Both the position numbers and the translations under genes were made by a program. A stretch of DNA of 64,000 bases from Euryodendron excelsum (Eukaryota; Streptophyta; Magnoliopsida; Ericales; Pentaphylacaceae). The stretch covers positions 17,663,001 to 17,727,000 of the forward strand of contig CM065394.1 in NCBI GenBank assembly GCA_033060915.1, written 5' to 3'. The notes below the pieces were generated by a model that was given only the letters and a program-made list of their open reading frames with translations, searched no databases and had not been told where the DNA came from. Each line of letters begins with the position of its first letter. Position 1 is the first letter of the stretch. Of this stretch, positions 12,101 to 21,705 are shown in pieces.

Positions 12101-12868
12101 CACTCTCGAGACAGTTTATTCCTCGAGACGGTTTCATTCCAGGCACGTCTCTTCGGAGACGATAACTCCCTTTTCCTATCCCACTCTCGAGACAGTTTAT
12201 TCCTTAAGACGGTTCCAATCCAGGCACGTCTCTTTGGTGACGGTAAGACCCCTTTCCAATCCCACTCTCGAGACAGTTTATTCCTTGAGACGGTTCCAAT
12301 CCAGGCACGTCTCTTCGGAGACGGGAAGACCCCTTTCCAATCCCACTCTTGAGACAGTTTATTCCTCGAGACGGTTCCATTCCAGGCATGTCACTTTGGA
12401 GACGGTAAGACCCCTTTCCAATCCCACTCTCGAGACAGTTTATTCCTTGAGACGGTTCCAATCCAAGCACGTCTCTTTGGAGATAGTAAGACCCCTTTCC
12501 AATCCTACTCTCGAGACAGTTTATTCCTCGAGACGGTTCCAATTCAGGCACGTCTCTTTAGAGACGGTAAGACCCCTTTCCAATCACACTCTCGAGACAA
12601 TTTATTCCTCAAGAGGGTTCCACTCCAGGCACGTCTCTTTGGAGACGGTAAGATCCCTTTCCAATCCCACTCTCGAGACAGTTTATTCCTCGAGACGGTT
12701 TCATTCTAGGCACGTCTCTTCGGAGACGATAACTCCCTTTTCCTATCCCACTCTTGAGACAGTTTATTCTTCGAGATGGTTCCAATCCAGGCACAAACCG
12801 TCGGAGATGGTAAGTCCCCTTTCCAATCCCTCTCTCGAGACAATTTTTTCCTCGAGACAGTCCGAGTA
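9118..12868 (+). repeat. 81-bp tandem array, about 46 copies
   Basis: Each unit contains CTCGAGACAGTTTATTCC, CTCGAGACGGTTCC, GGCACGTCTC, TTCGGAGACGG and TAAGACCCCTTTCC. Arms CGTCTC and GAGACG flank TTCG (or TTTG, TTCA), giving a hairpin per unit. One unit near 10500 lacks 18 bp. Because 81 is divisible by 3, open frames run through the array on both strands; these are not genes. Other family A LTRs carry only about 3 (C), 8 (37280-37910), 4-5 (44744-45105) and 3 (55070-55335) units. Confidence 0.96.
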
Positions 12869-13114
12869 GCGAAACCACTCACAAAATCGTTAGAGTAGCA
12901 GAAATACTAACAAATAGGTCGATATAGGGAATTGGCAACAAACCTCTATGTCACGACGACCGCCGTTAGAGTGGCGGAAACAGTTTGAACCCAGGTCAAC
13001 ACCAGTGTTTGTTAACCTACTTTGGTGAAAAATGACCAAACTGTCCCTTGTACCTTTTTCGAGACATTCCGGTCAAGATGATCATATTGCCTCTAAGCAT
13101 CCGAATGCTCTGGG

Positions 13115-13590
13115 AACCACGCCGGCTCTGGGTATTAAACCGGTAATGTCCCGAGAATACTTGTTATAGTATTTCCCAACCTTCCTTTGCCTTTCTGGAT
13201 CATTCCGAGTTAGTTCCGGCCAACCCGGTACAAAATGACCGTTTTGCCCCTAGAGGGCCGGTCTCCTTCTTCGACCACACCGGCTCTGGGTATCAAACCG
13301 GTAACCTCCAGAGACTACTTTTTATAGTGTTCTCAACCTTCCTTTACCTTTTCAGATCATTTCGAGTCAGTTCCGGCAAACTCGGTACAAAATGACCGTT
13401 TTGCCCCTAGTGGGCCGGTCTCCCTTTCCGATCACGCCGGCTCTGGAAATCAAACCGGCAACCTCTAGGAACATTTTAAATAATGTTTCCAAATCCCAAG
13501 TCTTCTTTCGAGACAGTCCGAGTCTGTCCCGGCAGTTTCCAATCCGATTGACTGTTTTGCCCCTAAGGGCCCGGTCAACCTTTCCGACCC
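13115..13590 (+). repeat. Three 157-bp tandem units in U3
   Basis: Units with cores CCGGCTCTGGGTATCAAACC begin near 13122, 13278 and 13437. Each is accompanied by CAAAATGACCGTTTTGCCCC. Confidence 0.85.
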
Positions 13591-13817
13591 ATTTTGTCCT
13601 CGCTTTTCAAGTCAAATACGTCCAGGACACTATTTTAAGTGTTCCTACTCCTTTCCAGCCTTCTGGGTAATTCCCAGCTCCTCCAAATGATTCTCGGACT
13701 TTCCGAAGTCACTCCTAGTAAAGCCAGGCTAAAAATTGCATGGTAGTCACTAGTACAGGCGCCCAAATCTAGTCAAAGATACGTTACTTACCGACCTTAA
13801 TAGTTTCCTAATTGGCT

Positions 13818-13938
13818 GGCGCCACTAGTAGTGGCGCCAAGCCAATATTTGGCCTGGCGCCACTCCTAGTGGCGCTAGAAGGAATTTTGGCTTGATGCCA
13901 CTGCAACAAGCGCCAGTATATTCCTCCCTTTATAAATA
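13818..13938 (+). promoter_or_regulatory. LTR promoter: paired 21-bp dyads and TATA box
   Basis: Dyad 1 at 13818-13838 is GGCGC-CACTAGTAGTG-GCGCC. Dyad 2 at 13856-13876 has the same arms with one mismatch and core CACTCCTAGTG. A weak third lies at about 13892-13914. TATAAATA follows at 13931-13938. Transcription would start shortly after, opening the R region. Confidence 0.82.
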
Positions 13939-14019
13939 TAGAGCCTCATTCAACGTGAAAAGGGTCTGCAAACTTAACCTAGAAATCACATATTTCGATA
14001 TACAGAGCTTGAGCACCTC

Positions 14020-14257
14020 CTAAACCCTAGCCTCCTTAGGTTTTCCAAACCCTAGCCACCCTACACAAACCTTAGCCTCCTGTACACTTATACACTCCCC
14101 CATACACTCATACACTAGCCTTCAACCATCATTTGAAGACTTGAAGAGCTGCCATCTAAAGCTTGAAGACAACTCTTGAAGATTGAAGACGAAGATCAAG
14201 ACGAAGACTGAAGACCGAAGACTGCACGGCGCACAAAATAAACAAGAGACATACGGT
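14020..14257 (+). promoter_or_regulatory. R region: telo-box motifs, GAAGAC tract, candidate splice donor
   Basis: Downstream of the TATA box are AAACCCTAG telo-box-like motifs (14020-14080), then a purine-rich GAAGAC repeat (14150-14225). A candidate splice donor follows, ACG-GTAGGC with GT at 14256-14257. The same position in the solo LTR reads AAG-GTAGGT (GT at 46457-46458), a stronger donor. In family B the equivalent reads AAG-GTAAAA (GT at 32040-32041). Confidence 0.5.
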
Positions 14258-14559
14258 AGGCTCCCTATTTAAATTTGCGCACTTTCCCTCTCCCTCTTCT
14301 CTCTCCTAACCCACTTGGGTTTTTTCTATTTTAATCCCCCATCTCTTTCCCCCCTTTTCTTTGCATGCTTGAAACAAGGAGATTCCCGGTCCATGTGTAG
14401 GATTGGGCTAGTGGAGAGTCACCGTGTTGGGGGCTTTCTTCTAGTCTAACCAGAGACCATGTGGGTCCGGCCTCCTTGGTTATGTGGTGAAGCCTTAACC
14501 TTGTATGTTCACGACCCCAAATTGCATTGTGCATATCATAGTCTTGTATCTTCCAATAT

Positions 14560-16740
14560 TCGTTTTCAAACTCGTTTTCAAAATCGTTTTCAAACTTGTT
14601 TTTCAAATTGTATCAAAATCTCTTTTTCAAAAACTTGCTTTCAAAACCACAATTCTAGGATGATTCTACGCTTTCCATGGCTAGGGTTGCTTTAGGAAAG
14701 TGTTACATTAAAAGTGACCTTTTTGGTCTATATTTTCAAATCTTATTATTTTTAAAACCGCTTTCCTAAAAGTGGTTCTAGCCTTCTTATGGCTAGAATC
14801 GCTTTAGGAAAGTGAGACGTTTTTATACCTTCTAAAAACTCTCTTTTCAAAAAGTCTTTCTTCCTAAAAATCTCTTTTTCAACATACTTTCCTAAAACTC
14901 TTCTCTCCAAAATTGTTTTCAAAAACTTCCTTCCAAAATCTATTTTTTTTCTAAAAAAAACTCTCTTTTTCAACTCCTCTCCAAAATCTTTTCCTTAAAA
15001 TTCACTTTCTAAAAACACTCCCTAGATTCACCTTCCTAAAAACTCTCTCCAAAAATCTTTCTAAAAAACTCTCTTTCCAAAAATCTTTCTTCTAGAAACT
15101 CTCCCCTCTAGGATTTTTCCTTCCAAAATCTATGTTTCCAAAAACACACTTTCCAAAAACTCCCTCTTTTCAAAAATCTTTCCAAAAACTCTCCTTCTAA
15201 ATTCACTTTCCAAAAGTGCCTCCCTAGGATTCCCTTATAGAAAACCTTTGTTTCTAAAAATGCACTTTCCAAAAACTCTTTCCTTAGAGCCCAAGTCAAG
15301 CCTTAGAGCCCACAATTAAGAAACCCTAATTTTCTTTCCAAAAACATGATTTTCAAACTTTGCCCCAAACCTAGGTTTCCAAAATCTCTTGTTTTCACAT
15401 CCAAACTATACATGTTTCCAAAACCTCTTTTCTACGTTAAAACTATAATTTTCCGAACCTAGGGTTTCTAGAATCTCCTTTTCCAAGTCCTTGCTAAATC
15501 TTATCTTCCCTTTAGGAAACCGAATCAAATCTCCCCGTTTAGGAAACTAGATCCCGTCCTCCGTTTTTTGAAACAAAATCAAATCTTTTCTTTTAGAGAC
15601 CAAATCCAATCCCTTCCAAATCCAAATCTTTCCTAATTCAAATCCTTCCTAAACTTCCACTTTCCTAAATCTTAAGTTTCCAAAAACTTAAACATAAAAA
15701 TCTTTTCTAATTCAACCCTTTCCTAATTCTACCTTCTTTTCAAATCTTAAGTTTTCAAACCTAAGTTTTCAAACTTTTCCTAAACTCAAACCTTTCCTAA
15801 TTTCAAGCCTTTCTAAAATTCAAACTCTAAAACTTTCTAAATCCTAAACTTTCTAAATTTCAAATCTTTCTAAAATTAAAACTTTTTAAGTTTGAAACTT
15901 TCTCAAGTTAAATTTTTCTAAACTTCTAAACTTTCTAAATTCTAAACTTTCCAAAACTTCAAAATCTTTCTAAATCTAAGGCTTTTCTAAACTCAAAACT
16001 TTCTTGATTCAAACATTTCCTAAACTGAAAACTTTACTTTTTCAAACTTTTCCCAAAACGAAACTTTCTTATTTTCAAAACTTCCTTGTTTTCAAAACTT
16101 TCCAAATTCAAAACTTCCCTTTTTCAAACATTCCAAAATTCAAAACTTTCTTAATTTGAAACTTTCCAAATTCTAAGCCTTTCTTAAACTAGACTTTTCC
16201 TAATTTAAAAAACATTTCTAAATTCGAAACTTTTCGATTTTCAAAGCTTTCCTAATTTGGGAACTTTCCTAATCTTAAAACCTTGCCTTTTTCGAAAACT
16301 TTCTAAACTCGAAACTTTTCAATTTTCAAAACTTCCTTATTTCAAAAAATTTCCTAATTTGAAAACTTTCCTAATTCGAAACTTTCTTAATTCAAAACTT
16401 TCCTAAAGTTGAAACATTCCAAATTCAAAACTTTCCTAAAGTTGAAACATTCCAAATTCAAAGCTTTCCTAAGTTGAAACTTTCCTAATTCTAAAACCTT
16501 CCTAAATCGAACCTTTCCTAATTCAAAAATTTCCTAAATCCAATCTTCCCTAATTTCCTAAACCTTCCAAGTCAAGTCAAATATTTTCTAAGCCTCTTCT
16601 CTTTCCTAAGTCTAGGTTTCCTAAAACCAAGTCTTTCCAAAATCAATATTTTCAAAGCAAGTCCAATCTTCTCAATTTCAATTTCCAATCTTCTCTTCTA
16701 ATCTCAAATCAAATCCAATTTTCAATTCAATCTCTCTCTT
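14560..16740 (+). repeat. Pyrimidine-rich degenerate repeats of U5
   Basis: Over 2 kb of short degenerate repeats around AAACTTTCCTAATTC and CTTTCCAAAATC with no long open frame. The same tract, in decayed form, lies at 33480-35430 (reverse) and 46740-48420. Many units contain CTAAT/CTAAA followed by pyrimidines, resembling branch points. Confidence 0.8.
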
Positions 16741-16764
16741 CAAATCAATTTCTTTTCAATCGAA

Positions 16765-16825
16765 CTCTGGTCCGAACTACGACTGACCTGATTTCCCCAA
16801 AGGGATATGTAGGCAACCTTTATAG
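16765..16825 (+). promoter_or_regulatory. U5 motif conserved between families A and B
   Basis: Holds CCGAACTACGACTGACCTGA and, after a short gap, GGATATGTAGGCAACC. The same pair of motifs occurs in family B at about 19315-19360 and 32760-32815 and in the other family A LTRs (33736-33785 reverse, 48420-48475). Function unknown. Confidence 0.6.
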
Positions 16826-17168
16826 GTGCGGTCGCAATACTTTTCAAACTTTCAATTCCACCCTCATGGGTGCGGTCTCCACATTTTTCAAATCTCAAAT
16901 TCCAATCTACTTTCAAAATTTCAATTTCAAAATTTCTATTTTCAAATTTCTATTTCTAAATTTTCATACTTTCCAATTTCAATTCCATCTCTTCAAATCT
17001 ATTTTCAAATCAAATCAATTTCTATTTTCGAATTCTCTTATTTTGCACGTGCATATCATGCATCATATTAGTTTCGTTTTTTTTTTTTAAACATTCTTTT
17101 TTCAAAGTGAAAAGGGTTGAATTATAGTTAGCCGAAGACTCTCACAGGTGAATGTAGGGTAGATCGAC

Positions 17169-17451
17169 ATGTAGGTACCGAAAGGGCAGGGTAGGGTGAT
17201 GGCTTAGTGCGTCTTCCCTACATGTAACCAACCTTCGAACCTAGATCACTGATTTCAAAGACCGAAAGGAGTTATTTTTCTAAAAAGGGCTAAATGTTTT
17301 CCAAAGGTTGCCAAACAACCCATTTTCCTAAAAAAACCCTCTTTTGAGGAGATATTTTGAAATCGTTTTCCAAAACCCTAAGTGTAGTCTTCAGATTATT
17401 CTTAGTATTTAGGTGACCTAACTCACCTTAATCAAGTTAGGTGGCGATTCC
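17169..17451 (+). promoter_or_regulatory. Conserved U5 end: two inverted repeats and a PBS-like site
   Basis: ACATGTAGG and CCTACATGT (about 17169-17228) form a 9-bp inverted repeat around GGTACC and G-runs. Further on, CCTAACT and AGTTAGG flank CACCTTAATCA. Directly after the second arm comes TGGCGATTCC (17442-17451), a near copy of the first ten bases of the PBS. All recur in both families. Confidence 0.65.
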
Positions 17452-17584
17452 GAATCTTTTTCAAAAGCCCTTTATTCAAACCTAGTCACATTCATTCTTT
17501 TAGGAGGTTGAGTTCTAACGAGGAGTACAACATTTTTTCCACTTGTGTGAGTATTTCTCGAGTGCGAAAAATCTAGGCACGACA

Positions 17585-20039
17585 ATATGTATTCATGACC
17601 CCCTTTGCATTTTTCTAATTTGATCATATCTTGTGTACTTGGCTTCATTTTTATGTTTCTAACCATGTGCTACAAAGCTTGCATTGCTCTTATTTCCATG
17701 CTATTGTCAAGTTCAATATTCTTTCCAAAATGGTTCCAAGAGTTAGCTCCTTGAAGTCTAGGGTGAAACCTTAGAAATCATGCCTTAGAAAATCTCCCAC
17801 TAACCCCTTAACTCACACTTTTGCATAATTGCATTCAACTTGCATAAAAGTTATTTTCAAACTCTCTAATTTTCAAGGTTTCCATTCTCTCAATTTTAGT
17901 GGTTGAAACGGCCCCATGGAACCCTCTCTTGAGCGGTCTCCCTTGTATATTAGCCATAGCAACCCTAAATTGTTAGAATGATTCCCTTCTCTTTTTATTC
18001 ATGCACACAAGTGGATTTCAAACTCTTTGATTTCTAATGTTTCCACTCTCACAAGTTTAGTGGTTGGAATGGCCCCATGGAATTCTCTCTTGAGTGGTCT
18101 CCCTTTGCATGGGCCATAGGATCCCTAACTTATTGGAGTGGTTTCACTCTAAAAATGGTTTTCAAAATCTTTTTTTTAAGATTGGTTTTCAAAAATTCAT
18201 TCTCTCCTTTTTTGCATTAGAAATGGTAATTAAAAAAGTTGTCATCACCATATTGATTATTGGACTCCATACTCTTGTTAAGATAATGGTTAAAATGGTC
18301 ATAATGAAATCTCCTTTGGAATGGTCTTCAAATGCCAACCATATAAACCATAGTTTTGGCTAGAGCTAAATTTTCATAGAAATGATCTTCAAAAGGGTTG
18401 TCTACTAAAATCTTTTGCATAACATGACTTGTTTTTCAAAACCCTTTTCCGAATGCATTAAACCACATTTCAAAACCATCTTCCAATTCAACCCTAGGTT
18501 AACTTGACCCTAGTTATCTTAACCCTAGGTTAACTTGACCCTAGTTATCCAACCTTAGGTTAACTTGACCCTAGTTATCCAACCTTAGGTTAACTTGACC
18601 CTAGTTGTCCAACCCTAAGTTAACTTAACCATAGTTAGTTAACCAAAAGTCACTTTAACCTTGGGTTAACCTAAGCTAGTTAACCTTATGTCACCCCTAA
18701 CCTTAGACCAACCCAACTTGGGTTAGTATACTTCAAGGTTCCAACTCATGGACCTCTTTTCAAGATTCTCCCTATTTAAAACTATTCTCATAGCCTATTC
18801 TTCTAAAATCTCCTAAACTCCGTATTTAATAATGCTTTCAAGAATTCCCAAACCTAAGGTGTCCCTATCCTTCTCATGGTTAGGGATTCCAAGTGAAGGT
18901 GATTAATCAAGAATAACCTCCAAGGTTGTCCATGCTAGGGTTCCAAAGTACAAAGTGTTTTCAAAAATCACTTTCAAAAACATTTCGAAGATCTATTTAC
19001 TAAAACACTCCCAAAATCATACCTCTAAGGTTTTCAAAGCATGACTACCAAACCTTTCCAAAACTCCATTGAAGTTGTTCCAAGAGCATTTCAAAACACT
19101 TCAAAATCCCCTTTCAAGATTTCAAGGTTCCATCTCAAAACACTCCACTACCCGATTTCAAATCAAAACTCTTAAGCTCTCTTTTTCCAAAGATCACAAA
19201 GCGTCTTTAAACTTTTTCAAAGACCCCAAAGTGTCTTCAAAATTTTCAAAGATCTCAATGTGTCTTCAAAACATTCCAAAGGCCCTAGTGCGCCTATTTT
19301 CCATTTGGCTCTTGCCCGAACTACGAATAACCTGATTCTTGTCAAATGAGATATGTAGGCAACCTAAAATGGTGCGGTCATAACTTTCATTTCAACTCTG
19401 GTCCCTTTTTCAAAAGTTTCTATCAACTTAAAGTTTTCTATCTCCAACCCCTTCAAAACTCTCACGTTTTCACACTTCTTCCAAAACCTACATTATGCAT
19501 CATTCATCTGAAAGGAGATGAGTAAACCCATTTTTTCAAGTTCTAAAGTGGATATTAAGTGGACAATTGTAATCGGTTATTCTAGTGAGTGAACAAAAGG
19601 GTGTTTAGACATGTAGGTACCGAAAGGGCAGGATAAGGTGATGATCTTAGGATATCTTCCCTATACGTAACCAACCCCCGGACCATAGATTTCTATTTTT
19701 GAAAGACCAAAATGGTGTTATTTTCCAAAAGGACTTAAATCTTTCCAAAGGTTGCCAAATAACCAATTTTCTTAAAAACCCTCTCTTGAGGGATTTTTCA
19801 AAATCTTTCCAAAAACCCTAAGTTTAATCTTTGGATTAACACTTAGTTTTAGGTGCCCTAACTCAGCTTAATCAAGTTAGGTGGTGACTCCTATTTTTCT
19901 AAAAAGCCCTTAACCAAACCAATTTTCAATTCAAACCTAACTGCACTATTCCTTTTAAGAGGACGAGTTCTAGTGACAGACTTCTGTGCTTTTGTCTCCG
20001 AGCCGAAAGGACCTTGGATCCAAAATCCGAGGCGCAACA
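17585..20039 (+). mobile_element. Family B 5' LTR of F, 3' portion
   Basis: From 17585 the sequence matches 32297 onward in F's own 3' LTR (a stretch around CATGACCCCCTTTGCATTTT). It ends GGCGCAACA at 20039 directly before the PBS. It retains about 1.2 kb (roughly 17980-19200) that is missing from the 3' LTR. It contains the 30-bp GTTAAC repeats, the conserved U5 motif and a PBS-like TGGTGACTCC at 19882-19891. Confidence 0.85.
18490..18720 (+). repeat. 30-bp tandem repeat, about seven copies
   Basis: Unit GTTAACTTGACCCTAGTTAT plus about ten more bases (CCAACCTTAG). The reverse-strand counterpart is at 52390-52560 in D's LTR. Confidence 0.85.
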
Positions 20040-20060
20040 GCTGGCGAATCCATTGGGGAC
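20040..20060 (+). promoter_or_regulatory. Primer binding site of F
   Basis: TGGCGAATCCATTGGGGA begins three bases after the LTR end. It is a decayed form of the site in E (TGGCGACTCCGCTGGAGA), which fits the 3' end of plant tRNA-Arg as I recall it. Tat/Ogre elements are known to use tRNA-Arg. Confidence 0.75.
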
Positions 20061-21705
20061 ACTTCGAGAGTTAGGCCATTAACATGTCTCTTCATCCTTC
20101 ACTCACCTAGAATCTCCTGTTACTTTGTCCAGTTTTGTCCACTCTTCAAATTTTTTCAAGTTTCCAAAGCAAGTCTTATTTTTCAAAATGATTTTCAAAG
20201 AAGTGTCATCAGTTCCATTCATTGCTTACATTCATGCTCTTACATTAACCATCCAATGTACCTTGCATTGAGTTTTTCGAAAAGTTACCAACTCTTTGCA
20301 TTTTTCTTTTGTAGGTGGACCTTTTGTTCACATTTTATTTCATGTCTTATTTATTGCCATGTATGTGAATGAATGAACAGGATGTGATGTGTGTAGTTGA
20401 GTCCTTTCCTTCATTTTTGAAAACTCCACACACACTTGTTACGCTCACTTACATTTACATATTGCATATATTACCTGGTTACTACCCTTCTAGATAGAAG
20501 GGGGAACAGTATATTGACTGTGGGAGGATGATGTGTCAGTTTCTTTGCCTACGGTCTCTTGATAGTGCCCCTGCTTGAACCACCAATCAAAAATGGAGTT
20601 TGCCCTTTCGGGGTTGGACATCAGAGGTTTGAAGGTTCGGGAACCGAGCTTTTTAGGAAGCATTAGCAAACTCCCAACCTCATACTCATGTAGCACCCCA
20701 CGCATAGCTGAACCTCTGTCGGATTTAGGACACACGCGTCAATTTTAAAACCAAGGAGGAAAGGGTGACCGCTTTATTTTTCCTTTTATACTTTGTTCAA
20801 TTCATGGTATTATACTATTCAATTCAGGGGATTTTATTATGTATATGCATCATAACTGTTCATGCATCGGAATTCATTTCAAGACAAGAGTTCCCAAAGT
20901 AACTCAAGTCATTGCATCTTCACGCATCTAATCAACCACCAGAGAAAGGCCCAATGACCTTCTTGCTCAAATCAAGCCAACCCAAACTCCTAAGGGTACC
21001 ACGAGACCCTAAGGATTCATGGCATTCATCAAAGTCATCTCATGAGGAAGGACCCTAATCCCTCCCTGCTTATGGAGATAGGGCTACGAAGAAGACGAAG
21101 GGGCCATTCAAATCAAGGTCTCATACCAACTCTTGTTCAAGAAGGCAAATTCAAAGACTCAAGAGTAGTTTAGGATCCCATGATGTAAATATAGAATAGG
21201 CGGAAGTCCTAAGGAAAATGTTCCCCCTCCCCATTTTGATGTATTTTTGAGAAATTCTATGTACCAAATAGAATTCATCTTAATAAAATTGTTCTTGTTG
21301 ACAAATGAATGAATGTATGAATGAATGAATGAACAGGCGTAGGTATAGTATTACATGCAAGGGCAACCCCCTATCTCCAGACATAAGCCAAAGCATCATG
21401 CTTAGTTCCCCTCAAAAGGTAGGGGCACCCCTAGGATATGCATTGCATAAAATCTTTCCAAATCCAAAACCTAACATATGATCCTTTTGTTTTGTTTTTC
21501 TTTATTTTCTATTCCCTCTCTCATCTCATCAAAAGACTAGCAATAGTTTTTGGTGAGACCGCTCGCATTTTAGGCCACCATTGCTCTAAGAAAAAGAAGA
21601 AGTGGAACACGAGTGTCCCCTATACTCCGAACACAGGTCCTTACTCGGCAATGAGCATCATAAATGTCAAGTGAAGACAACAATTCCGATTAATAGAACA
21701 ACTCG
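20061..21705 (+). other. Leader of F with conserved splice acceptor
   Basis: Untranslated leader between PBS and gag. A strong acceptor, TTTTTCTTTTGTAG with AG at 20313-20314, is conserved at the same place in E (57441-57442) and D (50496-50495, minus strand). A second conserved block at about 20490-20740 (with GGGGGAACAGTATATTG) also occurs at 57620-57840 and 50060-50320. No convincing ORF. Confidence 0.65.

Larger units (their letters stand above)
2482..17584 (+). mobile_element. Element 1: family A Tat-lineage Ty3/gypsy retrotransposon, 3' part
   Basis: In order: end of pol, a noncoding block, an antisense aORF with its own upstream region, a polypurine tract and a full 3' LTR ending in CA at 17584. 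Its 5' LTR, gag, protease and reverse transcriptase lie beyond element C and outside the window. To the right, at 17585, family B LTR sequence begins mid-LTR (homologous to 32297 onward), so element 1 inserted into the 5' LTR of element F. Confidence 0.88.
8915..17584 (+). mobile_element. Family A 3' LTR of element 1 (8.67 kb)
   Basis: It starts TGTAAGCACCCC right after the polypurine tract and ends GGCACGACA. It contains U3 with a hugely expanded 81-bp array, three 157-bp units, the dyad promoter with TATA box, then a very long R/U5 of about 3.6 kb. It is 3.5-3.9 kb longer than the two solo family A LTRs in this window, and the 81-bp array accounts for most of the difference. Confidence 0.9.

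Noticed and set aside
9118..12868. CRISPR-like regular array
   Set aside because: No unique spacers between repeats, units are contiguous, and the context is a plant retrotransposon LTR.
9254..12869. Very long open frames (573 and 778 codons, plus several on the minus strand)
   Set aside because: They run through an 81-bp tandem repeat whose length is a multiple of three; frames are open on both strands and translate to the same 27-residue unit without any domain.
14020..14080. Interstitial telomere from AAACCCTAG motifs
   Set aside because: Only scattered single motifs, better seen as telo-boxes of the LTR R region.
18490..18720. Telomere-like repeats
   Set aside because: The unit is 30 bp with GTTAAC/CCTAG, not the plant 7-bp telomere unit; it is an LTR-internal repeat found in two LTRs.
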